Part shown: positions 1 to 8,871 of the stretch, piece after piece
Layout of the letters: the number at the start of each line of letters is the position of its first letter
How positions within the stretch are numbered: position 1 is the stretch's first letter
Assembly (NCBI GenBank): GCA_011525625.1
Contig: WYAX01000008.1
Span: 1 to 64,000, forward strand
DNA: 64,000 bases
Direction: 5' to 3'
DNA from: Nitrospira defluvii
GTDB lineage: Bacteria; Nitrospirota; Nitrospiria; Nitrospirales; Nitrospiraceae
Made by a program: the position numbers and the translations under genes
Notes under the pieces: generated by a model
The model's database searches: none
The model's input: only the letters and a program-made list of their open reading frames with translations
What the model was told of the DNA's origin: nothing

Positions 1-213
<213 letters not shown>

Positions 214-340
214 CCTTTGCTCCTGATAGACGTGGTCTAATAAAGAATCAATGTAGTTCTATTCTATGTCACTGCTGACTTGGTTTAGGCCTAGGAATGT
301 TAGCGGATGTGGTTTTTCGAACCCTTGATTCTTGAGAAGT

Positions 341-458
341 TCCCGGTGGCCTTGCCGGAGGGGTCACACCCGTTCCCATACCGAACACGGAAGTTAAGCC
401 CTCCAAGGCCGATGATACTGCTGCCGTGAGGCAGTGGGACAGTAGGACGCTGCCGGGT
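341..458 (+). rRNA. 5S ribosomal RNA
   Basis: A ~118-base block carries the conserved 5S core CCCGTTCCCATACCGAACAC and AAGTTAAGCCC, and its ends (CCCGGTGGCC and GCTGCCGGG) pair to form helix I. It follows the 23S gene by about 130 bases in the usual 23S-5S order and is followed directly by a strong terminator, so it is the last gene of the rrn operon. Confidence 0.96.
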
Positions 459-466
459 TACAAAAG

Positions 467-497
467 AGCCTGCTCGAGAAATCGAGCAGGCTTTTTT
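467..497 (+). terminator. Rho-independent terminator of the rrn operon
   Basis: An 11-bp perfect stem, AGCCTGCTCGA/TCGAGCAGGCT, with a GAAA tetraloop is followed by a T-run, immediately downstream of 5S rRNA. This is a textbook intrinsic terminator. Confidence 0.93.
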
Positions 498-603
498 ATT
501 TTACCCTTGTTGCTGTTTGCGATACATGTTTCTCTGGCTGTCGAGTCTCACCGCTATGTTGAGGTGTTTGCTCAATGTTTCCGATCCCCGAGAGACTCGC
601 TTT

Positions 604-1284
604 ATGCTGCCCTCAGTACCTTCTTCTTGGAAGCACCTGCTAGCCAAACAGCTGCAGAGTGTGAATTACCGAGATCTTGAGACGTTTCTGGCTCAGGAAG
701 CCGAGGCAGGCCACATGACCCTGCCTCCGTCTCGAGATGTTTTCGCGGCTTTGCGGGAAACATCATTTGATGAAGTCAAAGTAGTGGTCCTCGGGCAGGA
801 TCCCTATCATACGCCGGGCTTGGCGCACGGTCTTTCTTTTTCAGTCGCATCACACATCCGGTCCTTACCGCCATCCCTCAAGAACATTTACAAAGAGCTC
901 CACGACGATCTCAGATGCCGAATCCCGAACAACGGCTGTCTGGAACCCTGGGCCAGGCAGGGAGTGCTACTGTTAAACGCCGTCCTGACGGTTCGAGCCC
1001 ATTCCGCGAATTCTCATCGGGGACGAGGCTGGGAGTCCATCACCGATCGCGTCATAGAGGTTGTGAATCGGAAGTCGACGCGCGTGGTATACGTACTCTG
1101 GGGTGAGGAGGCGAAAAAAAAACAACCGCTGATTACGAATCCGCAGCACGTCGTCATTGCCTGCGCCCATCCCTCTCCGTTGTCAGCGAGGAACTTCTTC
1201 GGCTCACGTTGTTTTTCGAGGGCCAATGGAGCTCTCATCGATGTTGGGATTGAGCCAATCGATTGGCAAATTCCTGATGTCTGA
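604..1284 (+). CDS. ung: Uracil-DNA glycosylase, family 1 (Ung)
   Basis: Removes uracil from DNA as the first step of base-excision repair. The sequence shows the family 1 water-activating motif GQDPYH at about residue 60 and the C-terminal DNA-intercalation motif HPSPLSA, in the expected order and spacing. From the ATG at 604 the product is 226 aa, close to E. coli Ung. An upstream in-frame ATG at 517 would add 29 unrelated residues that reach back towards the rrn terminator, so 604 is preferred, although its Shine-Dalgarno sequence is weak. A second, unrelated UDG of family 4 lies at 48503-49174. Confidence 0.95.
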   Translation: MLPSVPSSWKHLLAKQLQSVNYRDLETFLAQEAEAGHMTLPPSRDVFAALRETSFDEVKVVVLGQDPYHTPGLAHGLSFSVASHIRSLPPSLKNIYKELHDDLRCRIPNNGCLEPWARQGVLLLNAVLTVRAHSANSHRGRGWESITDRVIEVVNRKSTRVVYVLWGEEAKKKQPLITNPQHVVIACAHPSPLSARNFFGSRCFSRANGALIDVGIEPIDWQIPDV

Positions 1285-2318
1285 TCGTCGGCCCATCGCT
1301 TCATAGAAAAACGTCTCGAGACAGAATACTCCAAGCAGTGTGACCGTGCCGTCCGACTACTCCCCTGAAAGTTCCCCGATCTTCAATAAGGCCGATTCCG
1401 TGTGTCCTCGATGCTTAACTTCCGAGATCTATCCTTCACCGCTGAGATTGTCTCATTCGTTGGAGCGAAGTGCTTCATCCATTGTGAGCTCCTTGTAGTC
1501 GGCGGCGGACAGGCGCTCGAAAAGACCTGTCATGTGCTGCTCACGCAGGTCGGAACATTCGCCCTGGATGCTTCTCCTTCTGACATGACGGAACAGTCTG
1601 TCCAAGACCGTGCTGAAGACAAGAGTCTTGAATAACTCGTCCCCAGCCTGCAGCACGCCTGTTTCTGGTCACGATGAGACTGGCCACCCCCACGGCCTAT
1701 CCATAAGCGGCGGTACAGGCTTGCCAGTATCAAAGCCTTTTGCCGTTCGACGTATACGGTTGCTTACGCGGATCTGCGCGTCAGATGGCCTGGGAGCTTG
1801 TTCGACAGACGCCTGTAACTGGTCGGTACCGTCTTTCGCTCTCACCTTTGGATTCATTGGGTATCTCCTCTTATTGGTGCGTACGGCCGCAAAGCCCGAT
1901 CCGGGCTGATCATTCGGAGATGGCGCCCTCGTGCAGAGACCTTCCATCAGTGAAGGGCGTCGAGGAGCTTCGGAGAGGTATAGCGTGCAGGCACCATTTC
2001 CGCCGACATCTCACTCGGAAGCACTCGGCTGCCAACCGAAAGAAAGTGCTGTGCGTCGGATCAATGGCCTGTCCGGTCACGAGCATCAGCTCCATTGACA
2101 TGGCCGGTGGCACCCTGTAGGGTGCAGCATGACGTGTTGAGCCTCGCCGACTGTCCCATCTTGCGAGCCTGCTTCAATCTTTAGCGCGTCTGATTCCCCG
2201 GTCTCCGCCGCTTTTGCGCCAGAGTTCCCATTCCAGGCCATCAGGTCTTGCATGCGCTCGCGCGTGCTCACTTCACAACGGTGTGGCGAGGTATTCGCTA
2301 CCGATAAAGGAGAATGCA
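1285..2318. other. About 1 kb with no convincing gene
   Basis: Between ung and the CsbD-like gene there are only short open frames on both strands that overlap one another, lack a good ribosome-binding site and match no family I recognise. The best is a 67-codon frame on the minus strand (1453-1656, GTG start) with a protein-like composition, possibly a gene remnant. No tRNA, terminator or repeat is evident. Confidence 0.4.
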
Positions 2319-2561
2319 ATGACACAGGAACAGTTTCAACAGTTTTGGTTGCAACTGAAGACTCCCCTCAAAGCCAGCTGGGGGAACATCACGGAGAGCG
2401 ATCTGGGCGAAATCCAGGGCAATTTAGCGATCTTCGGGGAGGTGCTTCAGAAACGGTATGGTGAGGGCCATAAGGATGAGGTTAGGTTGTGGGTCGAACG
2501 TCGACACGCGCATTGGAGCGGTAACTATATCGGATACCAAGACCCGAAACCGACCGCCTGA
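2319..2561 (+). CDS. CsbD-like stress protein
   Basis: An 80-aa hydrophilic protein. The segment from W18 to about residue 58 (WGNITESDLGEIQG, then a loop and LQKRYG) matches the CsbD/YjbJ pattern, in which a helix starting with W is followed by LT..DL..I.G and a second helix Q.RYG. Members are small, abundant, stress-induced proteins of unknown molecular function. The ATG at 2319 has a strong AAAGGAG six bases upstream, whereas the longer open frame from 2214 has none. The C-terminal tail (HWSGNYIGYQDPKPT) is an extension beyond the domain. It is followed 86 bases later by another small gene of unknown function. Confidence 0.8.
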   Translation: MTQEQFQQFWLQLKTPLKASWGNITESDLGEIQGNLAIFGEVLQKRYGEGHKDEVRLWVERRHAHWSGNYIGYQDPKPTA

Positions 2562-2647
2562 ATCGGTGTCACCGTCCTGAGCATCGATGTCTCGGCGAGG
2601 CTTTGCGCCCGCGCGGGCGATAGGAGCCAAAAGGAGGGGCACCTGTC

Positions 2648-2992
2648 GTGCGAAAGATCGTCAATAGCAAGAGTTATGATCAGTTCTGCCTAAGCCATAA
2701 GGCGTCTCTGCGTTTGCGTGAGGTAGGCCAGCTGGATGCGCTTAATGAGACCGACCCGGGCGCCTACTGGCCTGCGGCGGCAGGTCCTCGGGAGCTAAGC
2801 CTCAACCGGTGCTGGGTATCGATTCCGCGTGACGACAAGCGGCTGGTGCAAGTGGTGGAAGAACTCCAAGGAGAGGCGAATGGCCATTGTGCTGAGCTTA
2901 AGGTCGTGTCGATTCCGGACGTTGTGTCGTGGATCATCGTAACAGCGAATGGAAGCGAGCATGTCAGCGAACAACTTCGCACATGGGCTTGA
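2648..2992 (+). CDS. Hypothetical protein (114 aa)
   Basis: I do not recognise the family. The frame starts at GTG 2648, preceded by AAAGGAGGGGCACCTGTC, whose AGGAGG is at a workable distance. The protein is soluble, with no signal peptide or membrane segment. The C-terminal half (KVVSIPDVVSWIIVTANG) has an alternating beta-strand look. It lies just downstream of the CsbD-like gene on the same strand and could share its transcript. Shadow frames on the minus strand in the same region are less protein-like. Confidence 0.55.
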   Translation: MRKIVNSKSYDQFCLSHKASLRLREVGQLDALNETDPGAYWPAAAGPRELSLNRCWVSIPRDDKRLVQVVEELQGEANGHCAELKVVSIPDVVSWIIVTANGSEHVSEQLRTWA

Positions 2993-3146
2993 CCCGATGG
3001 GGGACAGGGCCAAGCTTCGGGGGTAAACCGGACCGGCCAGGTGGATGTGGATAGGCCCGGAGATGTCCCGCCCTGTGCGAGTCTCCGGGCCTGCTCCGTC
3101 CTTAAATCCGCGCTTCACCGTGTCGCGTGTGATCTGCATGGCAAGG

Positions 3147-4811
3147 TCAATACGACCAGGTGAGAAGGGTTGTAACGACGTTCTTGCTGTAGGCATACAC
3201 GGGAATATTGGAGCTGTTGAGGACTCCCTGATATTGCAGCGCAAGGTTGAGGTTGTGAGGCAATGGCTTGACGATTTGGCAGAAAATGTCTTGCTCGATA
3301 TCCCGGCGCGCGGATAATTCTCCGGTATTGTCTAGGAAAATGCCTTGGACATGGTTGTACGCCCGCCAGTGTACTTCGTAGTCGAGTCTGAGGTTGAGGT
3401 CATACCAAGGAAGCACAATTTGCACTCCTGCCTGAATTCGATCTCCTGAATAGGCGAAACTGGATCCGCTGGCGGCCTCGACGTCGTGCTGGTACCCCAA
3501 CCGGAGGATGTACTGATCTTGCCGGAAGCGAAAGGCCTGGAGAACTCCGAGCATGCTGTTGAACGCATCGCGTGATTCCGGGGCAAATCGAAGATCGTTA
3601 TTGCCGGGCTCCGCGTAGAAGTCCTTTCGCTGATACCGATACAGGAGGGTGGTGAGGTTTTCCATCCGACCGAGTGCCGGCACTGTCACCGCTGGCGGAA
3701 CGAATGCGGCGGGGAAGGTGAGTGTGTGACGGGAGAGAAATCCCTTTAGCCCGAGAAGCATGTAGTCATAGCTGTATTGCCCGCCGATCTCATAGGGGAT
3801 GCTTCCCAACGTGCCTCGATAGACGCCGGACAGCGCGCCCAGGTGGTCTTGGATGTCGAAGGCGCCCACGCCGCTGTTGGTGTTCACCGTCTGGTAGTAC
3901 GAGTAGGCCACCGTCGACTCAATCGGCCCATTGCGATACCAGGAGTAGTCGCCCCTAGCGGAGGTGACGAAGCCCGGGGACTGTGTGGTGCGTGCACGGA
4001 GAATCTCCGCAACCACGTCGCTGCTTGTGCGAGGGTTCACAGCCACGTTGTCGTCGTAATACCCTCCAACTGCGAGTTGCACATGAAGTCGCTGGGTATC
4101 CGGCATTCGTGTCGCGGCGGCGGTCAGTGCTTCCTGGATGCGGACGGATGCACCGGTGATCGGAGAGTTGGGCTGGACGCGTTGCGCGGAGATCAATTCC
4201 GCCTGTGCCTGGTCGGAAAGGCCGAGTATTCCCAGGGCCAGGCCTCGATAAAACATCACAAGTTGATGAATGTCCGGATCGGATGATCGGTTGCTCGTCA
4301 GAGCAGCCACGGCACCGTCATAATCCTTCTTCCGATAACGAAGTACGCCCACAGCAAAGCCTAAGTCCTTCCGACTCGGCTCCCGCTGAAACACCTCCTC
4401 CAAGAGCGGCGCCGCCTTCTCGTCGGCCCGCAGCGCAAAATGTGCGATTCCCAATTGGTAGGTCGCATCCAGATCGTTCGGACGAAGCTGGTGAAGAGTC
4501 GTGAGGGGAGCAATGGCCAGGTCCGGCCTTCCTTGCGCCAGATGGCAACGCGCAAGATAGTAATAGGCTCGCCCATGTCCTGGATCCAGTGAAATGGCTC
4601 GTGCGAAGAACGCGCGCGCTTCGTCAAACTGCTTGGTGTCAAAGGCCAGAATTCCCTCAGCGACGAGTACCTCTGCATCAGCCTGCTGCGCCAGGGAGCA
4701 CACAGGAAACCATACCAGCATGACCACGACCATGAATATTTCGGCGAGAAGCGGTCGTAGCTGAATGTAAGAGTGACATGGAGGGATGGTCGGTAACCAT
4801 TGCGAATGCAT
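3147..4811 (-). CDS. TPR protein with C-terminal outer-membrane beta-barrel
   Basis: A 554-aa exported protein. A hydrophobic segment at about residues 22-40 ending in SLAQQ is a signal peptide. Residues ~45-230 hold at least four tetratricopeptide-like repeats (for example AEGILAFDTKQFDEARAFFA and YYLARCHLAQGRPDLAIAPL). From about residue 240 to the end the sequence turns into alternating polar/aromatic strands (LAVGGYYDDN, DYSWYRNG, LRLGYQHD) and finishes in an aromatic residue, typical of a barrel inserted by Bam. The architecture resembles surface-lipoprotein assembly modifiers and other periplasmic-TPR/barrel secretion proteins, but the substrate is unknown. It is divergent from the FecR-domain gene at 5004. 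Confidence 0.75.
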   Translation of the reverse strand: MHSQWLPTIPPCHSYIQLRPLLAEIFMVVVMLVWFPVCSLAQQADAEVLVAEGILAFDTKQFDEARAFFARAISLDPGHGRAYYYLARCHLAQGRPDLAIAPLTTLHQLRPNDLDATYQLGIAHFALRADEKAAPLLEEVFQREPSRKDLGFAVGVLRYRKKDYDGAVAALTSNRSSDPDIHQLVMFYRGLALGILGLSDQAQAELISAQRVQPNSPITGASVRIQEALTAAATRMPDTQRLHVQLAVGGYYDDNVAVNPRTSSDVVAEILRARTTQSPGFVTSARGDYSWYRNGPIESTVAYSYYQTVNTNSGVGAFDIQDHLGALSGVYRGTLGSIPYEIGGQYSYDYMLLGLKGFLSRHTLTFPAAFVPPAVTVPALGRMENLTTLLYRYQRKDFYAEPGNNDLRFAPESRDAFNSMLGVLQAFRFRQDQYILRLGYQHDVEAASGSSFAYSGDRIQAGVQIVLPWYDLNLRLDYEVHWRAYNHVQGIFLDNTGELSARRDIEQDIFCQIVKPLPHNLNLALQYQGVLNSSNIPVYAYSKNVVTTLLTWSY

Positions 4812-4847
4812 GCGAGATGAGTTCCTCCCTGCCTGCAGGTTCTCCGC

Positions 4848-4877
4848 TTGACGTGTAGCTGTGCGCCTCCCTACTAT
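4848..4877 (+). promoter_or_regulatory. Candidate sigma-70 promoter for the FecR-domain gene
   Basis: TTGACG at 4848-4853 and TACTAT at 4872-4877 are separated by 18 bases, resembling -35 and -10 elements. Transcription would leave a leader of about 120 bases before the ATG at 5004. It lies in the divergent intergenic region. Prediction from motif only. Confidence 0.4.
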
Positions 4878-5003
4878 ACGATACGGGGTTTGTATTTTCC
4901 GAGATCAAATCTCTGCAAAGTGGCTATGGGCATGGCCTCGCGGAGATCACATGATTGGTGCTGTGATTCAAGTCGGCAGTGTACGGCGAGGGATATCGAT
5001 CTC

Positions 5004-6068
5004 ATGGACACGCGTAGTAGGTGGGTAAGGGGAGTTGAGTGGAGTGTGGCGGTTCTGTTGGGCGCGGCCATCCCGGTAGCGGCCCAAGAGGCGCCACGCC
5101 CCCTCTCCAATCCTAAGCCGGCGGTTGGCCTCGTGACGGATCTTCTCGGGACGCCGGTGAAGACGCGCGCATCTGATCCGTCAGGCATGGTTCCGCTGAA
5201 GCTCGGCGATCTCATATCTGCCGGCGATGAACTCCGGACAGGACAAGGCGGGAAACTAGAACTACTGTGGGATCATCGGGCGATTGTGGCCTTACATCAT
5301 GATGCACAAGTGACGATTGGGCAGGTGCAATATGGGCAGACAGACGTGCGACTGCATCAAGGGACCGTGCGGATTGCCCTGTCTTACAATGCCGGGAGAG
5401 TGACTGATACCCTGACGCTACGAACACCGCTTACAACGGTGAGAACACGGGGAGGAATCATAGAGTCGATGGTTCCCGGGGCAGAACGGCAATCATTTTT
5501 TAGTGGCCTGCTGAACGGGATTCCTGGCGAAACAGTTCGAGTGCTCGAAGGAATTGCCCGCATTGAATCGTTGACGGAAGAGGGGAAGGTCCTGACTCTG
5601 AAGGCCGGGAGTGACGTATCGGTGAAGATGGGAAAATTCTTGGCCGTGTCCGAGCACGAGGTGAATCAGGCGCCGGCACAGCCGCTCGCCATCAGGGAGG
5701 AGCATCGCCAAATCCCGGGGACGGTCCTGCACCAAATCGTCAATGCGCAGGTAAGTGCCGCGCTTGAAACGGGGCAGGTTTTTGTGGCTTCTGCGGTGGG
5801 AACTGAGAAGGAACCGGTCGGCACAAGTTCGAAGGGTGTCATTCTGGCGACCACTGCCGGCGTGCCGCTGACAAGCCTGTTCCCACCTTCCCCAACCGCG
5901 GGGACCGTCTCGCCAAGCTCCACTCCTCAGGCCGCGCCGCCTCCCTTACAAGGGATTAATGTGAGCAGCTTGGGCCCGGCCCAGTCCGGTGGATTGAACA
6001 GCCGTGGCATCCTCACAGAAATCCTGAAAGACGTGGGAAAGCGAGGGCGGGGATCTCGAAAGGAATAG
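5004..6068 (+). CDS. Exported FecR-domain protein
   Basis: A 354-aa product with an N-terminal signal peptide (hydrophobic core VAVLLGAAIPVAA, cut near AQEA). Residues ~65-165 match the FecR beta-sandwich: LRTGQGGKLELLW, a strand pair, then RLHQGTVRIAL and TPLTTVRTRGG. In classical FecR this domain signals across the membrane with a sigma factor, but many bacteria have free-standing periplasmic versions, and no sigma factor or anti-sigma helix is present here. The C-terminal third is low-complexity (Pro/Ser/Thr/Ala) and ends in a basic tail. The ATG at 5004 has GAGGG 11 bases upstream; longer in-frame starts would put 25-52 polar residues in front of the signal peptide. It is divergent from the TPR/barrel gene, which suggests a joint role at the cell surface. 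Confidence 0.8.
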   Translation: MDTRSRWVRGVEWSVAVLLGAAIPVAAQEAPRPLSNPKPAVGLVTDLLGTPVKTRASDPSGMVPLKLGDLISAGDELRTGQGGKLELLWDHRAIVALHHDAQVTIGQVQYGQTDVRLHQGTVRIALSYNAGRVTDTLTLRTPLTTVRTRGGIIESMVPGAERQSFFSGLLNGIPGETVRVLEGIARIESLTEEGKVLTLKAGSDVSVKMGKFLAVSEHEVNQAPAQPLAIREEHRQIPGTVLHQIVNAQVSAALETGQVFVASAVGTEKEPVGTSSKGVILATTAGVPLTSLFPPSPTAGTVSPSSTPQAAPPPLQGINVSSLGPAQSGGLNSRGILTEILKDVGKRGRGSRKE

Positions 6069-6096
6069 GGTATGTGGCGATTCCTCAGAAGTGATC

Positions 6097-6525
6097 TCAC
6101 AAGGACCGACAGACCTGCGAGCGAATCCGCATGACGGCTTCCTGGCGAAACCGCGATTTGTACGTGTGGATGATGCGTTGAAGGCCGCGTTCTCGCTCCT
6201 GGTTCCCGTCATGTGCGAGTTGGAGCACGTGAGAGGTTTCTGTCGAAGCTGAGCCATTCGCGTTTCTCCAACGTCCCTGGGCCATCCAGAATGTTAGTCC
6301 CTCGGGAAACTCCCCACTCACCGTGTCGTTCAGGAAGCTAGTCCATTCCTGGTCCGTCACGATGCCATCCGGCTTCGCGGTTCCGAAATAGAGTGAGTCG
6401 AGCACGATCGGGTGTGTTCCCGGTAAGCAAATGGGGACGGACGATGCACATCCGCTCATCAGCAGGGCAATGAGTAGCGGGGGCTGCCACAGGGAAGCTT
6501 GTATGATGGGATGGCGGGCAAGCAT
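6097..6525 (-). CDS. DUF3574-domain lipoprotein
   Basis: A 142-aa product whose hydrophobic stretch LLIALLMSGC ends in a lipobox cysteine near residue 26, so it is probably a lipoprotein. The rest matches the DUF3574 pattern: SLYFGTAKPDG, then TDQEWTSFLNDTVSGEFPEGLT and GRWR, and a conserved E before VLQLAHD. The function of this family is unknown. The annotated ATG has no clear ribosome-binding site, so the start is uncertain. The next gene upstream on the same strand (6554-6883) ends 28 bases away. Confidence 0.8.
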   Translation of the reverse strand: MLARHPIIQASLWQPPLLIALLMSGCASSVPICLPGTHPIVLDSLYFGTAKPDGIVTDQEWTSFLNDTVSGEFPEGLTFWMAQGRWRNANGSASTETSHVLQLAHDGNQERERGLQRIIHTYKSRFRQEAVMRIRSQVCRSL

Positions 6526-6553
6526 AGGTGGTAGCCGAGAGCGCTGCGCAGTG

Positions 6554-6883
6554 TTACGTCTTCGGCTTGGTGGAGCGCTGCGGCGCCTCCTTCGGCTTGC
6601 CGGCCTCTTTCTCTCTGCCGGTCACGTGCTTGAATGCTTTCCCGACGGCCGGTCCGATCTTGAGGATTTCTTCCTCGATGTGTTTCGCGGCACTCTTCAC
6701 GCCGCATCCGACCTCGTCAAGGTTGAGGCTCGGACCGGAATCGGTTTTGGCCCGTCCGGTTGATTCGGAGGTTGCGTGAACCGGCAATGCGACTGCGGGA
6801 GTGATCAGAATTTCAAAGGGAAAGATCGCGCGAGTTTCATGACCAATTTCCACAGCCCTGGACAAATTATAAGAAAATCTCAT
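6554..6883 (-). CDS. Hypothetical exported protein, N-terminus uncertain
   Basis: The open frame from the ATG at 6883 gives 109 aa. The stretch ILITPAVALPVHA looks like the hydrophobic core and cleavage site of a signal peptide. The mature part contains a helix (SAAKHIEEEILKIG, GKAFKHVTG) and a Lys/Pro-rich tail. No ribosome-binding site precedes 6883. In the neighbouring frame an ATG at 6840 opens MKLARSFPLKF, a typical signal-peptide start, and runs into a stop exactly where the present frame continues the hydrophobic core. A one-base deletion near 6805-6815 may therefore have broken the original start. No family recognised. Confidence 0.5.
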   Translation of the reverse strand: MRFSYNLSRAVEIGHETRAIFPFEILITPAVALPVHATSESTGRAKTDSGPSLNLDEVGCGVKSAAKHIEEEILKIGPAVGKAFKHVTGREKEAGKPKEAPQRSTKPKT

Positions 6884-7144
6884 CGCTGAACCAATCGTTT
6901 CTTGTGGACGCAACGTGGCAGGAGCGTCGGAAAACGGCCGACCTGTTGACCGATAGGGGCACCCTGCGGTAGAGTGAGCAACTACTGCAGCATTGTATCG
7001 GTCCACCAATGCTGTATCTCCTCAACGTGGACCGCGCGATCGCATCGCGACCAGGTCCAGTTTGGAGCTGACTCCCTCCGGATTCACCCTCCCCTCGGTT
7101 CTCTGATCCCGTCTTAATGCGATCCACAACGAAAGGATAGCTGC

Positions 7145-8440
7145 GTGCAGACGACTGCGTGTACGAGTTTTGAGTCTATTGGTGTGTCTCCTACCCTGTT
7201 GCGAAATTTAACCAAAGCAGGCTTTGTTGAACCGACGGCGATCCAGGCTCAGGCGATTCCTCAGGCATTGGCGGGACGAGATGTGTTGGGCTGCGCCCAG
7301 ACCGGCACAGGAAAAACCGCAGCCTTCGTGATTCCCATGCTGGAGCGGTTGAGCGGAACCCCCAAAGGGCAGCCACGTGCCCTCATTCTGGCACCTACCC
7401 GTGAGTTGGCCATCCAGATTCAGGCCACGATCGACGCCTTAGGCCGCGACTTGCAATTGTTCGCTACCACGGTGGTCGGTGGGGCTGATATGCAAGCTCA
7501 GGTTCGGGGGTTGAGACAACGTCCGGATATCATTGTCGCCACTCCAGGGCGATTGCTTGATCATATGTGGAATGGCACGATCAGCCTGCTTGCCATGACC
7601 ATCCTGGTGCTCGACGAGGCCGACCGGATGTTGGACATGGGCTTTGCGCCGCAAATCAATCAGATCCTGGACGCCATGCCTGAGGAGCGGCAGACGTTGC
7701 TGTTTTCCGCGACCATGCCGACGGATCTTGCGCGATTGGCCCAGGCCAGCGTGAAAGATCCGGTGCGGGTGATGGTGACCAAATCAGCCACGACGGCCGA
7801 CGGGGTTTCGCAAGCCGTGCACCACACGACGCACGACCGTAAAAATGCGCTTCTCATGTCCCTCCTGCACCCGGAGGACGATACGGTGCTGGTCTTTACT
7901 AGAACCAAGCATCGGGCGGATCGCCTCGGAAACCTCCTCGGTTCCGCCGGGCATCGGGTCGCAGTGCTTCATGGTGGACGGACGCTCCCGCAACGTCGGG
8001 CGGCTCTGGAGGGGTTCCGTCGGGGAACCTATCGGGTGTTAGTGGCGACGGATATTGCCGCACGAGGCATCGATGTGGCAAATATTGGGCATGTGATCAA
8101 CTATGATGTGCCGAACTGCCCGGAAGACTATGTACATCGGATCGGGCGTACGGCACGAATGAGAACGACCGGCCGTGCGACGACGTTCGTCACGGTTGAA
8201 GATCAAGAACAATTGCGAGCCATTGAACGCCTGCTCGGGCAGGCGGTGCCTCATGCGGAAGGAAGCTCGGCATTTCAAAGCCGTCCCCCACGCTCTGAGG
8301 GCCATGTGCCGAGAAGTGACATGCAGCCTCGTCGCCGACGCGGTCGCTCCGCTCAAGGATGGCGACAAACCAGCGAAGGCGGGCCCAGGGAGGCCGACGG
8401 AGGTATCAGGAACGGAAGCGATCTCGGACCGGTGTCTTAA
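7145..8440 (+). CDS. rhlE: DEAD-box RNA helicase, RhlE type
   Basis: A 431-aa ATP-dependent RNA helicase. The ordered motifs are all visible: the Q motif (PTAIQAQAIP), Walker A AQTGTGKT, PTRELA, TPGRLLDH, the DEAD box VLDEADRMLDMGF, SAT, then the second RecA domain with ARGIDV and HRIGRTAR. The short N-terminus beginning at FESIGVS and the basic Arg/Gly-rich C-terminal tail fit the RhlE group, which acts in ribosome assembly and RNA turnover. It starts at GTG 7145 with AAAGGA upstream. A small unknown gene follows 34 bases downstream on the same strand. Confidence 0.9.
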   Translation: MQTTACTSFESIGVSPTLLRNLTKAGFVEPTAIQAQAIPQALAGRDVLGCAQTGTGKTAAFVIPMLERLSGTPKGQPRALILAPTRELAIQIQATIDALGRDLQLFATTVVGGADMQAQVRGLRQRPDIIVATPGRLLDHMWNGTISLLAMTILVLDEADRMLDMGFAPQINQILDAMPEERQTLLFSATMPTDLARLAQASVKDPVRVMVTKSATTADGVSQAVHHTTHDRKNALLMSLLHPEDDTVLVFTRTKHRADRLGNLLGSAGHRVAVLHGGRTLPQRRAALEGFRRGTYRVLVATDIAARGIDVANIGHVINYDVPNCPEDYVHRIGRTARMRTTGRATTFVTVEDQEQLRAIERLLGQAVPHAEGSSAFQSRPPRSEGHVPRSDMQPRRRRGRSAQGWRQTSEGGPREADGGIRNGSDLGPVS

Positions 8441-8474
8441 TTGGGCCAGCATACGTTGTAAGGGAGGAACGAAG

Positions 8475-8816
8475 GTGAGTGACCAGAACCAGGAAGGACC
8501 GCGGGCTGCAAGTCAATGGGTGAGGATTCCAGACGGGACGATGGTGCAGCATCGTCTGGACGGGCAGAAGGGCCATATCGACGGCCTGACGGAGATCGTC
8601 AATGGTCCGAGCAGAAACCCCGATGGACGAACGCAGTATCGAATCAATGTCGGGAAAGGGGATCGGGTGTTGATTGCAGAGGAAGACCTCCTCATTTTGA
8701 CCGATTCGGAGGGGCTGGTCCGGATGGCGAAAGAGAAGGGGGAGTATCGCTCTCTTGTCAGCAAGCAGCTACGCGGGGTCTTCGGGGAAGACCGGTTCAT
8801 CGTGAAGTCGTCGTAG
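8475..8816 (+). CDS. Hypothetical protein downstream of rhlE (113 aa)
   Basis: GTG start at 8475, preceded by GGGAGG eight bases upstream, which supports it over the longer open frame that begins inside rhlE. The protein is soluble and mixed-charge. Its centre (HRLDGQKGHIDGLTEIV, then GRTQYRINVG and RVLIAEEDLLIL) reads as short beta strands resembling a small SH3/KOW-like barrel, but I do not recognise a named family. It is probably cotranscribed with rhlE, so an RNA- or ribosome-related role is conceivable but unproven. Confidence 0.7.
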   Translation: MSDQNQEGPRAASQWVRIPDGTMVQHRLDGQKGHIDGLTEIVNGPSRNPDGRTQYRINVGKGDRVLIAEEDLLILTDSEGLVRMAKEKGEYRSLVSKQLRGVFGEDRFIVKSS

Positions 8817-8842
8817 TCCGAGCGGAGATTCGTGCCCTGCCC

Positions 8843-8871
8843 AGGAGCCGCTGTTCAATACAGCGGCTCCT
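8843..8871. terminator. 12-bp hairpin between convergent genes
   Basis: AGGAGCCGCTGT and ACAGCGGCTCCT pair perfectly around a 5-base loop. The stop codon of the minus-strand gene (8855-8857) lies in the loop. There is no T-run on either side, so it is not a canonical intrinsic terminator. It could serve both convergent transcripts as a 3'-end stabiliser. Confidence 0.45.

Noticed and set aside
1453-1656. 67-codon open frame on the minus strand with a protein-like composition
   Set aside because: GTG start without a good ribosome-binding site, a stop just upstream, no family recognised and overlapping frames on the other strand; kept only as a possible remnant.
2103-2125. TGGCAC followed by GGGTGC, considered as a sigma-54 promoter
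   Set aside because: The second element is not TTGC and the spacing is wrong; it is rather a short inverted repeat (GGCACCCTGTAGGGTGC).
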